Shown: positions 36,661 to 49,639 of the stretch, in pieces | Layout of the letters: each line of letters begins with the position of its first letter | Position numbering within the stretch: position 1 is the first letter of the stretch | Origin: Ancistrus triradiatus | Lineage: Eukaryota; Chordata; Actinopteri; Siluriformes; Loricariidae | NCBI GenBank assembly: GCA_025084515.1 | Contig: JAJAGP010000014.1 | Span: 1,657,894-1,721,893 of the forward strand | DNA: 64,000 nt | Direction: 5' to 3' | Translations under genes and position numbers: made by a program | Notes under the pieces: generated by a model | What the model saw: only the letters and a program-made list of their open reading frames with translations | Told to the model about the DNA's origin: nothing | Databases searched by the model: none

Positions 36661-37476
36661 CCTCTCGCTCTAATATAATAATCACTTACATATATCATCA
36701 TTACATTCATATATAACGTTTAATCCGATTCCAACAACTCCTTCTTGGCGAATTCTTTTTTTAATGAGTGTAGAACCCCCACTTAAGTTTGTATTCCTAG
36801 CTGCTTTCTGTCAACCTCTTCCCGGCGTCACTTTGCACTTTAAACGGCTTCCTTGTCATCTCATGAATAGACACAAAGAGTCAGGCTTTTGACAACATGC
36901 AGCTTTTGTACAGAAACGTCCCATCATGCACTGGGAGTTGCTCATAGACGTGAATTTCAAAGGGGCCACTTAGACGTCGCTGCCATTTCGGATGCTTTTC
37001 CGTTTGAATCCGGTCGCGGCTGTCACCCAGTCTAGCTCTGTAACTGAATTTTCATATGATGTAAGTGATTGGAATGTAGATTCGGTTGAGTGTCCCTCAA
37101 ATGTCAAGGTAAGGACCAAAAATAGAAAGTATTGCCTCTGGTATCCTGGGTGAGAAAGAGAAGCTGTGGTCTATTACAAACGTTTAACATTCATAGCAAA
37201 TACTGAATAAAAAATCAATTTTCTGATTAGTGTTAGCAATGCCCTGAGTACTAGAGCTCATTCCAACCCATGACCGGCATTTAAATGTTTGAATATCTGG
37301 AATTTGTGAGATATCGTTTCATTTTCCAGACCTGCTAAACAACCTGCCTTTTCTTCACAATAAGGATTTGAAAGTAGGACATAATCATACTGGTTTATGC
37401 GGCAGGGTTTTGGGGGCAGGTAAAACTGTTATTACCATGTAACAACACGCCAGACAATTTATCCTCCTGGCATGTA

Positions 37477-38169
37477 CAGTGGGGCAAAAAAGTATTTAGT
37501 CAGCCACTGATTGTGCAAGTTCTCCTACTTAGAAAGACGAGAGAGGTCTGCAATTTGCATCATAGGAACACTTCAACTATGAGAAACAAAATGAGAAAAA
37601 AATCCAGGAAATCACATTGTAGGATTTTAAAAGAATTTAATTGTAAATCATGGTGGAAAATAAGTATTTGGTCACCCACAAACAAGCAAGATTTCTGGCT
37701 CTCACAGACCTGTAACTTCTTCTTTAAGAATCTCTTCTGTCCTCCACTCGTTACCTGTATTAATGGCACCTGTCCACAGCCTCAAACAGTCAGACTCCAA
37801 ACTCAACCATGGCCAAGACCAAAGAGCTGTTGAAGGACACCACGATGTTTGCCAGAGAGCATATGGATGATCCAGAAGAGGATTGGGAGGATATCATGTT
37901 GTTAGATGAAACCAAAATAGAACTTTTTGGTAAAAACTCAACTTGGAAGAAGAATGCTGAGTTGCATCCCAAGAACACCATACCTACTGTGCAGCATGGG
38001 GGTGGAAACATCATTAAAAATCCTACAATGTGATTTCCTGGATTTTTTTCTCTCATTTTGCCTCTCATAGTTGAAGTGTACCTATGATGAAAATTACAAA
38101 CCTCTCCCGTCTTTCTAAGTAGGAGAACTTGCACAATCAGTGGCTGACTAAATACTTTTTTCCCCACTG
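37477..38169 (+). mobile_element. Internally deleted Tc1-family element, 693 bp
   Basis: Flanked by TA (37475-37476 and 38170-38171). Ends are CAGTGGGGCAAAAAAGTA and, inverted, CAGTGGGGAAAAAAGTA, with inverted repeats about 190 bp long. The transposase frame (37809-38033, plus) fuses its first residues MAKTKELLKD directly to FAREHMDDPEEDWEDIM and stops after TVQHGGGN. Most of the DNA-binding region and the C-terminal catalytic region are lost. It belongs to the same family as 39776-41328. Confidence 0.9.
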
Positions 38170-38811
38170 TATGTGGCTTGAAAGATGAAGAGAAGCTGTC
38201 CATCCTGTGAAACCAACATGCTGTCAGTCCTACTGACCTGCAAAAGGGACACATGCAAAATACCAGAAGGTGGAATGGTAGTGGGTACCTGGGCTGCACC
38301 GAGGGCTTAGTTGCAATGAGGTAATACTGTGAAATAGGATCATGAAATTTAGTAGCCACTTTCTGGATTTTTATATTTAATGGCGCCCCAGAGTCAATCT
38401 ACAATGTGTGGGCACAGCAGAGTGTGAGAAGCATGCATATTCTAAATGTTATTTCTCTGTGCCTTCTTTCTGCTGATACTTCAGCCTGTCCAGTTTGCAC
38501 CGGGTCTGAATCAATCATGTGCTGCTTGGGGCAGGCATGTTGAGGTATGTCTGTTTATCCTTCACTCAGCCAGCAGGTCAGTTAGATTGACGTTTGAATA
38601 TATTTTCTAGGCTTGATGATTTCCATGGCAGGCCAGTGTAGTTAGTACACTGTAGTTAGTTAGAATATTGAGTATATTGACTGTACAGGTTACAGTCCAA
38701 CCATAAATGTGATGTAGTTGAACTGTTTAGTTCTTTTACATATTAAGTTTATAGTTGAACAGGTAACAGTCACTGCTTCTTCTACGTCAGCTATGAGCCT
38801 ACAGATAAATG

Positions 38812-39526
38812 TAGTGTTGGACTCGAGACCAAAAATGAGGTCTCGGTCTTGTCTTGGTCTCGGGGTAAGGCGGAGTCAGAAACTGTTGTCGAGGCCAGCC
38901 GAGTCCAGTGCGTCTGTCCGAGGTAATGTTAATTATAAACTGAACTTTTTTCCGTCGTTACTGAATATCAAATCAGTCCTTTATCTAAATGTTTAAGTAA
39001 AATCTGCACTCTGATTGGCTAAACAAGTTCCTCGTTCAGTATTCAATTAATGAACGTTTTATTTTGAGAGTAAGACTGTTCGATTTCCTTTAACCATATC
39101 TGCAAAATCTGGAATTGTTATTATGCTGTTTTCACATTTAATTATATAATTGGATAAACTGTATGTTGTTGTTTATAATCACGTGACTGTATGTGGTGAT
39201 TCTGATTAAGTGTGAGAGAAGGGAAAGAGAATCATCACCATCATTTACTTCTAAAAGTTACACCACCTTAGTTTGACTAAGACTCTAATATATTAATAAT
39301 TTAAAATAATTTTAGGCTAGGTTATATTTTACTAAATCTCTGATGAAATATTATTTATTAATAATTATAATTATATTATTATATTTAATGTATAATGCAT
39401 GTAAAGTGAATTACAATCTAATTATTTTTTCCATTTTCTTCTTTTAGCCTTAAAAAAAAATCTTAATCTGGTCTCAGTCTTGGTCATGACTCGGACTCGG
39501 CTCTAGCGGTCTTGACTACAACACTA
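38812..39526. mobile_element. hAT-type nonautonomous element, 715 bp
   Basis: Ends are TAGTGTTGGACTCGAGACC and, inverted on the right, TAGTGTTGTAGTCAAGACC. Flanks GATAAATG (38804-38811) and GGTAAATG (39527-39534) match in 7 of 8 bases, the 8-bp duplication expected of hAT. Next to both ends are GTCTCGGTCTTGGTCTC-type words. The centre is AT-rich and noncoding. Confidence 0.8.
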
Positions 39527-39775
39527 GGTAAATGACAAGGAACAAATATGAAAGACCAAAAAAACCGTATGTATGTAATATTTATGTATATTTATTTATA
39601 AGTGTGTGTGAGCGAGGGTTGTAAATTATACGAATGAGAAAAATCAGTCATGTAACAAAAAAATATAATTTACATCTAAAGAAATTACAAAAATACAACA
39701 ATATTTACAAATATTCAATATATTTGCAATATTCTAATAAGAAACAACACAGCACAAATTTACATTTTTATAATA

Positions 39776-41328
39776 CAGTTGGGCAAAAAAGTATTTAGTC
39801 AGCCACTGACGGTGCAAGTTCTCCTACTTAGAAAGATGAGAGAGGTCTGTAATTTTCATTGTAGCTACACTTCTACTATGAGAGACAAAATGAGAAAAAA
39901 AATCCAGGAAATCACATTGTAGGATTTTAAAAGAATTTAATTGTAAATTATGGTGGAAAATAAGTATTTGGTCAATAATAAAAGTTCAACTCAATACTTT
40001 GTAACATAACCTTTGTTGGCAATGACAGAGGTCAAACGTTTCCTGCATTCCTCCATGCAGATCTCCTCTAAAGCAGTGATGTTTTGGGGCAACACGGACT
40101 TTCAACTCCCTCCACAAATGTTCTATGGGTTTGATGTCTGGAGACTGGCTAGGCCACTCCAGGACCTTGAAATGCTTTTTACGGAGCCACTCCTTCGTTG
40201 CCCGAGCGGTGTGTTTGGGATCATTGTCATGCTGGAAGCCCCAGCCACGTTCCATCTTCAATGCTCTCACTGATGGAAGGAGGTTTTGGCTTAAAATCTC
40301 ACGATACATGGCCCCGTTCATTCTTCCCTTAACACACGGATCAGTCGTCCTGTCCACTCTGCAGAAAACAGCCCAAAAGCATGAGTGTTTCCACCCCCAT
40401 GCTTCCACAGTAGGTATTGTGTGGGGGTCTTGGGATGCAACTCAGGCATGTCACGTCTTCCTCCAAACACGACGAGTTTGAGTGTTTTACCAAAAAGTTC
40501 TATTTTTGTTTAATCTGACCACATGATATTCTCCCAATCCTCTTCTGGATCATCCATATGCTCTCTGGCAAACTTCAGATGGACCTGGACATCCACTGGC
40601 TTAAGCAGGGGAACACGTCTGGCACTGCAGGATCTGAGTCCCACTCGGCGTAGTGTGTTACTGATGGTAGCCTTTGTTACTTTGGTCCCAGCTCTCTGCA
40701 GGTCATTCATCAGGTCCCTTCGTGTAGTTCTGGCATTTTTGCTCACCGTTCTCATGATCATGTTGACCTCACGAGATGAGATCTTGCGTGGGGGCCCAGG
40801 ATCGAGGGGAGATTATCAATGGTCTTGAATGTCTTCCATTTTCTTACAATTGCTCCCACAGTTGAATTTAATTCACACCAACCTGCTTGCCTATTGTAAA
40901 ATAATCACTCTTCCCAGCCTGGGTGCGGTCTACAATTTTCTCCTGGTGTCCTTCGACAGCTCTTTGGTCTTGGCCATGGTTGAGTTTGGAGTCTGACTGT
41001 TTGAGGCTGAGGACAGGTGTCTTTTATACAGATAACGAGGTCAAACAGGTGCCATTAATACAGGTAACGAGTGGAGGACAGAAGAGCTTCTAAAAGAAGA
41101 AGGTACAGGTCGGTGAGAGCCAGAAATCTGGCTTGTTTGTGGGTGACCAAATACTTATTTTCCACCATGATTTACAATTAAATTCTTTAAAAATCCTACA
41201 ATGTGATTTCCTGGATTTTTTTTTCTCATTTTGTCTCTCATACTTGAAGTGTAGCTATGATAAAAATTACAGACCTCTCTCATTTTTCTAAGGAGGAGAA
41301 CTTGCACAATCAGTGGCTGACTAAATAC
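39776..41328 (-). mobile_element. Tc1-family element with decayed transposase
   Basis: The left end begins CAGTTGGGCAAAAAAGTA after TA. The right inverted repeat can be followed to GTGGCTGACTAAATAC, but the last 20 or so bases are gone. The minus-strand transposase survives in pieces. 40761-40510 has TTRRDLMNDLQRAGTKVTKA and ends FAREHMDDPEEDWENIMWSD, including the first catalytic aspartate region. 40408-39986 has QHDNDPKHTARATKEWL and EWPSQSPDIKPIEHLW, with the last two catalytic regions. Frame breaks separate the pieces. Confidence 0.9.
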
Positions 41329-42779
41329 ATGCAAAGGCAATAGAACCAGGAAGTTCACAGTTATACTCTGAAATTTAACAGCAGAACCATGAAGTGGCCA
41401 AATTTCCATCAGAAATTCATAGCTGAACTGTGAAATATTTTATGATCAACCTGTGAAGGTTCACATTAAAACCATCAAGCAATGAAATTTCATCGTATCA
41501 TTTCAGGCTGATTGAGAATAGTTAAGAAAGAAGAACTATAGAAAGTTAGACCTTCTAATCGCTGGCGCTCAGCATGAAGGATCTGTGATGAGCAGGACTT
41601 CCTGTGAGGGGAGGGGATTTGATGAGTGCAGGATTTCCTGGAGGAAATGAAATAATTCATCTACATGTTTCCCTTGATAAGAAAATTACCATTCTGTCTC
41701 TGCTCAGGCCGTGACCAGATGCCTCCTGCAACAAAACAGTGCCGGTTCTGGCTCATTTAAAGTGAGAGGCCAGTGGCTATGTTAGAGTGGCCAATTACTT
41801 TCTACCTAAATGGGCATCATGGGCATTAAGAGGATTAATTAATTAACTCTCTCCTCATTTAGGGGGGCTCCTCAGAACTGCTCCATAACTAACAGAAGGG
41901 CACAGAATGTTTAATTAGGACAAGCCAAAGTTGTAGGGTGCGCATAGAGTAGAGCTGGATAGCGTTTACAATACAATACGTGTCTCAATACTTTTGAAAT
42001 ATGAGAATAAATGAAAAGACCTGACTGGAAGAAATATGAATATTACAGTTCATGTTGCTACTATGAGAGCTTAAGGTGGGAAAGACATACATAAGGTTAA
42101 TTGGTCACTCTAAATTGGCGCATGGCTAGAGTGTTGATATATTGTAACCTTGCTTCTGTCATGAATGTAGCCATTAATGCTGATGTGAGGTTAAATAAGC
42201 TAATAAACACACACACACACACAAAGGCATTTATGGAATGAGAAACTGCCTTTTATGTGACGGCGCAATGTATGGCAGAAGAGAGCAGGGAACACAAAGA
42301 GAGCACAAAGTTCTCCGCTTGTTTCTCCCCAAACCCGACCCCTCAAGTGCCGTCACTCCAGGCGCCCACGTCATGTGGCATTGGCGGCTTGGCATCATCA
42401 GGCCTAGGTGTGAGGGCTGGTACTGGTGCTGGAAACACAGCTCAGAGAGGAAAGAGAATGTGTAATAATAATAAGAGCCCAGTAATAAAAGTCATTAATT
42501 TTCCACGGAAAGCAGGCGAACGTGCTACCTGGGTGGCGAGCCTGTTGACCGCAGGGCCAATGACTGCACTGCACGACCTTCATGTTGCAACCCAACCCTC
42601 GGTTTGGACCCATGTGCTCAGGAACTGGCTCTTACCTCCAAACCACAAGGAGTTATGATGTGTAGTAATTAGCTGAATGTTGAGAAACTGCACGTACCAC
42701 GGGTATCATGGGTTGCCAGTTAATCTGCTTGGTCTTTTAGTCCCTCTGTGAAATAAATGGACTCTAAAGACATGGAATA

Positions 42780-43080
42780 TACACTGCATGGCCAAAACAA
42801 GTCTCACACTCAAATATTTTGCTTGGACCTGGCCTTCGGCTTTGATAGCGGTGCCCATTCGTCGTGGCATGGTTTCGACAACCTTGTGCAACATCACACA
42901 TTTTCATCCAGAGTTGCATTTTGGCTGACATTTTGTATTGACGACGTAAAGTCTTCTCCAAGACATCTCAAAGGTTTCAACTTTGAATGATGGTGGCCCA
43001 TTCAGGTGCGAAAATGATTCCTCATGCTCCAAGAACCACTGGTTCACAACTTGAGCCCAATCAGTCTTGGCACTGAGGTC
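42780..43080. mobile_element. 3' fragment of another Tc1-like transposon
   Basis: The string GCATGGCCAAAACAAGTCTC at the left, then GGTGCCCATTCGTCGTGGCATGG and TCATGCTCCAAGAACCACTGG, corresponds to the end and the inverted C-terminal coding part of a Tc1-like fish element. The copy is truncated at the right. 43081-45129 shows no gene or repeat that I can support. Confidence 0.5.
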
Positions 43081-45129
43081 CTATTATACGCCGGATAAAT
43101 ATTAGGTTATTTTTAGGTACATAAATTGCTTAAAACCAGCGTGTATTGCCTTTTCTGTGGCACTTTTATGGCTACAACGCCACTGGGATGTCTAATGTTA
43201 TGTACTGCAGACTCAGAGCCACTAGATGTCATGGTTGGATCACACAGCACGTTTTTCTTACCCACGTTTACCAAATCTCTGAACACAAACCTTTCCATGA
43301 ACGCGAAAAGGATTTAATATACATTTGCTTTATAACGATCTGTGTGTTTTTATGGACGTTACAACGTGAGAGTGGTTTCTTTTTAAACAACTGGCTAAAA
43401 TGAACCGTTCTGTTGTGAGTTGTCTCAAAGAAAAGCGATCTTCAAAAACAGTCCAGAGTTAAAGTAATGAGTGTGAATCGTATGTAAAGAAAAACATAAT
43501 TCTGTTGAGATTGGTGCCGTGTATTTAATGGACACATTCAACGACAAAATCTTAGATAATGCTCTAAGAACAGTGATCAGTTTCAAGTGAGGCTTAGCCA
43601 ATCAGATTTTAAGCATCTGTTTTTGTATTACTTTTAACTGTGTGCCTGTTGTATTACACATTATAGGCTTGAATATAGTGAACATTATTAACAAATAACG
43701 TCATGACAGAACCCACAGGATATTGAGGTAGGTGTAAATATTCTATAAAGTTCACTTAGGGGAACTTTTACATTCCCAGAATATACACTCATGTTATAAC
43801 TACTTTATTACAAAATAGATAGCTTAGGTATTAACATATCCTTTATTGCATCCGCCAAAAAACAAATTCACCAACATCGTTAGGATGTCTATTTTTAAAA
43901 ATGCTTTAAACATTAATATGTTGGTACTTTAAAACATCTCTGCTCTAATAAAATTATCAAATGTGATCAGTTCATTAAAAATATTGTTTTTATAAAAACT
44001 TGAAGAGACACAGAATGTATTATTTTTGTTCATATCTATACAGCGAGCCACCGCGCCTCCCAGGGCTTAAATTGCCAATGTTTAAAGAACTATTTTGTTG
44101 TGATACCAAATAAATGTGATTTCTTTTCTAAGCTCTTCTATGTATACGTCCTAACCAGGAGATTTTATAACATTACATGATAATTTTCTTGAGATTTTCA
44201 ACAATAATCCAACAAAGACACTAAAAAGCTGCTGCCATAAACAATTACTGATACTTTTATTAAGTAAAACATGCGAAAAATCGGCGAACGATCCCCATCT
44301 TGCTGATGAGAAGTAGCAATGTTTTTACTCTCAAATTCTCACCTTCGAAATGAATGTCAAGCTGTTCACACTTCACATTGGGAGGAATCGCTGGCCTTTC
44401 CTACAGCCCCGCGAATCCATTAGCGCTCGGTTAGCAGACCTGAAGACCTACCTTGATCGTAATGTGATAATGAAAATAAATAGTGCCCAACACTTACGGA
44501 GCCTCCGCCTTAGCGCTCCAGTGCACCTGTACCTCTGCTCTCACACCATCCTCGGCTCTATCCTTTACTGATGAGTCCCATTCATCCCCATTAGCAGACC
44601 TGAGGGCTCGTTCGCCACAACGTGAGCATTATTTACTGTGGACGGCACGAGCCTTGCCTGGTAACATTCTTCAGGCGTTTATGTATGTTTATGTATGTAT
44701 GCATGCCGCACGGCTGATTTGGATTCTACAGATTGATTGTAAAGGATCTGTTTTGGTGCATTAGCACAGGATTTAATGATAATATATAGCAGCAGGACGC
44801 CGGTGTCTGCCGGTTCCTGAATCCTCATTGTAATTGGCTAGCTACAAGCTGTACACGACTTCCTTGCCACGTGCTTATGTGTATCTGTATTTATAAAGTG
44901 CACATCTCCTGCGTATCCATCATCATCAGTTCAGCTCACGTCCCCATATTTCCTCATAATCCCTCGTGCGGAACACCTTCATCACCGCAGATAAGGTTTA
45001 CCACGTCGGTCTGCGGATACGTCCTCGATCTCTCTCACGATTCACCTTCAGTACAGTTCACTTAATACATTTTTTCACAATGTGAAGGGAAAATCAGAAG
45101 CAGGTCTGAGTGGGAATTCAGAAAAAGAG

Positions 45130-46030
45130 TTGTTGACGATCACGAGCTTGAAAAGTCGGTTACAAGACCATCTCTAAAGAGTTTGGGCTCCACGAATGCA
45201 CTGTGTACAAACTGAAGAAATCCAAGACCATTGTTACCTACAAAGATCACTCCAAGAGCAAGGTGTGTAACAGACAAAGGAAGCCAGGGTAACTTCTAAG
45301 CAACTAAAGGCCTCTCTCACAGTGGTTGCTGTTCATGAGTCCACCATCAGAAGAACAATAAACAATAATTTTGTGCATGGCAGCATTGCAAGGAGCTTTA
45401 AAAAAAAAACTAGAAATAGAAATAGAAATATAAGTTTTTGGTTTAATTGAGAACTGCATTCTAGTATCTAGTATGAGTTGCTGTTTTGCTGCATCTGGGC
45501 CAGGACGAGGATGAATTCTGAGTTATACCAGCAAATGCTGAAAGAAAATGCCAAGATATCTGTCCAAGAATCTCAAGAGAAGGTGGGTCATGCAGCAAGA
45601 CAGCGACCCTAAGCACACAAGCCGTTCTACCAAAGATTGGTTACAGAAGAATAAAGTTCATGTTTTGGAATGGCCAAGTCAAAGTCCTGACCTTAATCCA
45701 ATGGAAATGCTGTGGAAGGACCTGACGTGAGCATTTCATGTGAGGAAACCCTCCAATGGATCAAATTTCTCCAAGCAAAAATGACCAAAAACATTTAGTT
45801 ACAGTACTGAAAGCAAAGGTTCACATATTTAACCCCTCACAGATAGATAATATAGGATCATTGTCCTCAAAAAATAAATGACCAAGTATGATATTTATGG
45901 CTCATTAGTTTAATCGGGTTCTCTTTATCTACTTTTAGGGCTTGAATGGAAATCTGACGATGTTTTAGCTCACGTTTTTGCAGAAATACAAAATAGAAAT
46001 AGAGTTCACAAACTTTCAGTGTAAGTGAAC
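45130..46030 (+). mobile_element. Decayed Tc1-type transposon
   Basis: Plus-strand transposase pieces: HELEKS...PSLKSLGS near 45140, then 45548-45730 with RRWVMQQDSDPKHTSRSTKD and EWPSQSPDLNPMEMLWKDL. The segment 45830-46030 is a right inverted repeat of the same type as 62124-62235 and 63595-63720 (AAAATAAATGACCAAG, GGGTTCTCTTTATCTAC). The left repeat is not found. Confidence 0.8.
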
Positions 46031-46355
46031 CCCAACTCTGGGTTTTGTCCTAGAGGGATGCCTTGCTCCAGTCTGTAAGGGGCACCCTTGTATCCTTGTA
46101 CACTTGTGTGTATTTGGGAGGTCAAATCAAGGATCAGTTTGCTTTTGGATCAGGTCAGTGGAAAGTCATATTATCACCGACGCTTCACTGAGCTGCAGTA
46201 ACACTGAAAAAATACACATACACTCAGTCTCTGGGCTCAAGTGTGAGGGGAATGAGCAACGGGCATCGCTTCATTATTCAGGCAATGAAGATCAACAAAC
46301 TGTGCGCTCTGTTCATTTAGATTGTGTAATCTTCCCCATGCTGATGAATGAATAG

Positions 46356-47250
46356 GAGAATTTGGTTTCTGTGTCTCTTCATGTTCTTAAATGCTCAGAT
46401 ACTAAAATATACTGTAAAGGAACAAGCATCAAGAACTTCTGCTAGTAATTGTGACATGTGGCTTTGTAAAAGCAGTAATGTTTTAAAGAAGAATAAGAAT
46501 AATTTTCTTTTACTAAGCGAAAACCTTTACTTTAGGCTGAAACGGAGTTCATTATCCACAAAGACAACGTGACAACCTACTATAGGTAGATCTTTAAGAA
46601 TTAAATTTAGTTAGAATTTTGAGATAAATCAGTATCACCAGAACCCAAACTTGAATTTATGAGGCTTGGAAAAAAGGCGTTTAAAACTTAGTGCTACTAA
46701 AATGTTTCACTGCAAAAACTTAGATATTCAAAAGTTTTGGGTCTTGAAATTTTAGTAAAAAAAATTCAAGTTGAGAATTTGGTTTCTGTGTCTCTTCATG
46801 TTTGTACTCCAGTGAAAGTCTGCTTAAGATTTCCTAAATGCTCAGATACTGAAATATACTGTAAAGAACCAAGCTTCAAGAACTTCTGCTAATAATTGTG
46901 ACACACGGTTTTGTAAAAGCAATAATGGTTTAAAAAGGGTTTGTTATTTTCTTAGAATAATTTACTTCTATTAAGCATTCAACTTCTGTCATATTTATTC
47001 AGACATTGAGGTCAAAGAGAATGTTTTTAAAAACCTTAGCTCATAATTCTGTGTCCTTATTATATGTGGTTCTTTTACGAAGAAATGTATGGAGTTAAAT
47101 CAGTATCAGCAGAACCTGAACCTGAATTTATGATGCTTGGGAAGAAATCGTTTGAAATTTGGTGTTATTGAAAATTTTCACTGCAAAAACAAAAAAATAA
47201 TCAGGCAAACAAAAATTCAGGTAAAAACAATTCAGGTAAAAAAAAGTCAT
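46356..47250 (+). repeat. Diverged tandem duplication, about 0.42-0.47 kb units
   Basis: GAGAATTTGGTTTCTGTGTC opens both copies (46356 and 46773). Both continue through CTCAGATACT(A/G)AAATATACTG, CAAGAACTTCTGCTA, AATCAGTATCA, and TTTCACTGCAAAAAC. The second copy carries about 55 extra bases near 46800-46860. No coding content is conserved between the copies. Confidence 0.85.
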
Positions 47251-49639
47251 GGAAATTCAGGTCAAAGAGCTTATATAAGGGGTTTGAAGAATAAGAAACT
47301 TACAATTCGCTGCTTGATTTTTGTAAAACAAACATTTCAATACCCAAACTTCAAATATTGAAGACTTCACAGACACATAAACAAATCAATAACACCTAAT
47401 TTTTTTTTTCAAGCATCATACATTCAGGTTCAGGTTTTAATTTAACTTCACAGAAATTCCACATACTGAATTTATTTTATGAGACATTTGGTTGCAGTTT
47501 TGCCTGTGAGGCACGTATTCATTTTAAATATGATATTACCAATAAATGAATATGTATTTATTGGTATTTATTGACCCAGCACCCAGACAAGGTGAAACAA
47601 AGACAAAGACGCAGTAGAGAACAGAACCCTGAAGCTGACTGGTAACATTTGGGCCCTTGAACTCATCTTCATCCTCCCCCTTAGGTCACCATGACTTATG
47701 GCTTTGTTATGACACTCATAACAGACAAACCTTACCTCACCAGAGGTAGGAGATGAACCAGTGTCTCAATAATTAGAGCACTTGTTCCAATGCTGACCCA
47801 CTTGATTTTGTGTCCTTGTTCTGGCGAGATACCTTTCCATGTTTGTATAGTGCAGACAGAGGGCTTGGGTCCACTTGATTACCAGTTGGTTTTGTGGTAG
47901 CGTTCCTAACAAGTAATTTTTCAATGCTTGTTGAAGTTGGTCTTGTCAATGCATGACAAAAAGTGCAGTTTTGTGATCTGTACTTTGCAGACTTATTATG
48001 ATTTACTGGAAAACAAAAGTACATTCCTCGTGATTGATGTGGACACTGCTCTGATATGGCTGTTCCAAACTGTATTTTACATACTGAGCCATTCTGAGGT
48101 CTCTGCATTGTACATTTCCCGTCGAACTCTATGAACAAATAAGTAGAAGCAGACTGAAGACTCCTTCTCTTTAAAGTCAGTCCATGTCGACTTCGCGACT
48201 TCCAGAATGTATTAGTTGTGGCACGCTGCAGAGTCATGGTGGAGAACGGCGCTGGCGTGCCTGCCATATTCACTTCCAAAGCTTTTCTAAGCTCTGCACT
48301 CAATGAAAGGAACATCATCGTGCTGCCACATTCGTCTTCCCTAAAATGAGCTTTCTGTCAATTGTTCAGCATTAAAAGCACACGCAAGACTGATGCTAAT
48401 CACCAAGAGTTGGTGCCGGTACAATGTGACATTCTTAAGTTAGTGATCATGAGAGTTTCTTCAGGAGCTCTTTCTTCTCTACGGCCCCCCTCGGACCCTC
48501 AGCTCCAATGCCCCACGTACTAGAACCTCGTCAATGGCTGCCAGATCTTTTAAACTGCAATTGATAGGCTATAGTCTGTGCCTGAGTACCTACAGTTTTT
48601 CAGTTTGGTAAAGCAGTAGTGAGTTCTATTCTTTATATAATAGAATAAATGACATTTTTTGCTTTTTAAATTTTTTTTTTTTTTTTTAACTGGATCAAAT
48701 AAAAGTTATAAGTAGAACCCCTTAAAAATAATAAAGCCTAATCACATCATTCACTTCATTGCTCTCTACTGTACTCTACTGTACACAGCTGTATTGAACG
48801 AATCGAGAAATTGATGCCTCGCCCATTGGCTCAGGTCCAGGTTTGCTTGGCTTTTTCTTTGCCCCTCCACACCGCAGGCACTTTCAAACACTTTTGCAAA
48901 CTTAGATTTTTAGTTGATGAATTCACACAGGAGGGACGCCTGCCAGGAACTTGATTAAATCCAGAACAAAAATACACTTGGCAACGGAAACGCGACCGAT
49001 ATGAATCAAACCACAAATTTTATCTGAAATTGAAAATGTCATTTGTTTGCTATCTGTGTCATATTTAATAATCTACAGCTGTACCTCGCTGTGCTGTTCG
49101 GATCGGGGTTAAAATACTTTCTTAACCAAATACGCCCACTGAAAGCGCTTTAATATTTATGGAATTCTGCAGCTGGCCTTTTGCATATTTTATCCTTTGA
49201 GCAAAAACAACACGAAGCTACGTTTTCATCGTGTGTGGTTCCTGTTTTGAGCTTCCGTGACTCCCTGCTCCTTAAGATCTGGGTTTGAATCCTGGACCTG
49301 CCTGGGCTTGCAATGTTGAAGACCGTCTTGTCTGGTCACAAAGAGCAGCGAGCCTGACGCCGGGCAGCGGTGGTGTGGGTCAGTGATGTGTCTGAGGCTC
49401 ACGTCTTTGACAAATGAAATTGACTCGACACCTCACTGGTCATGCCGTGACCAAACAGAATGCTGCAAGTGCAAAGCCAGACAGTAACACTTGTACAGAG
49501 ACTGTTTGTGTTTGCGGAAAGTGTGAAATGTGCAGATCTATGAGTATTTATTTAAAAAAATGAGACTTGTTGCCAGGTCTGTGGTTTCCTGCATGATATT
49601 TGCTCATAAAACCTAATCTTATTAATGGTATTTAATGCT

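Noticed and set aside
37790..38359. 189-codon minus frame
   Set aside because: It runs antisense through the deleted Tc1 element and its inverted repeat; transposase similarity is on the plus strand.
42238..42658. 133-codon plus frame (starts MTAQCMAEESREHK in one reading)
   Set aside because: Composition is ordinary for a moderately GC-rich intergenic patch; overlapping frames exist on both strands and no motif is seen.
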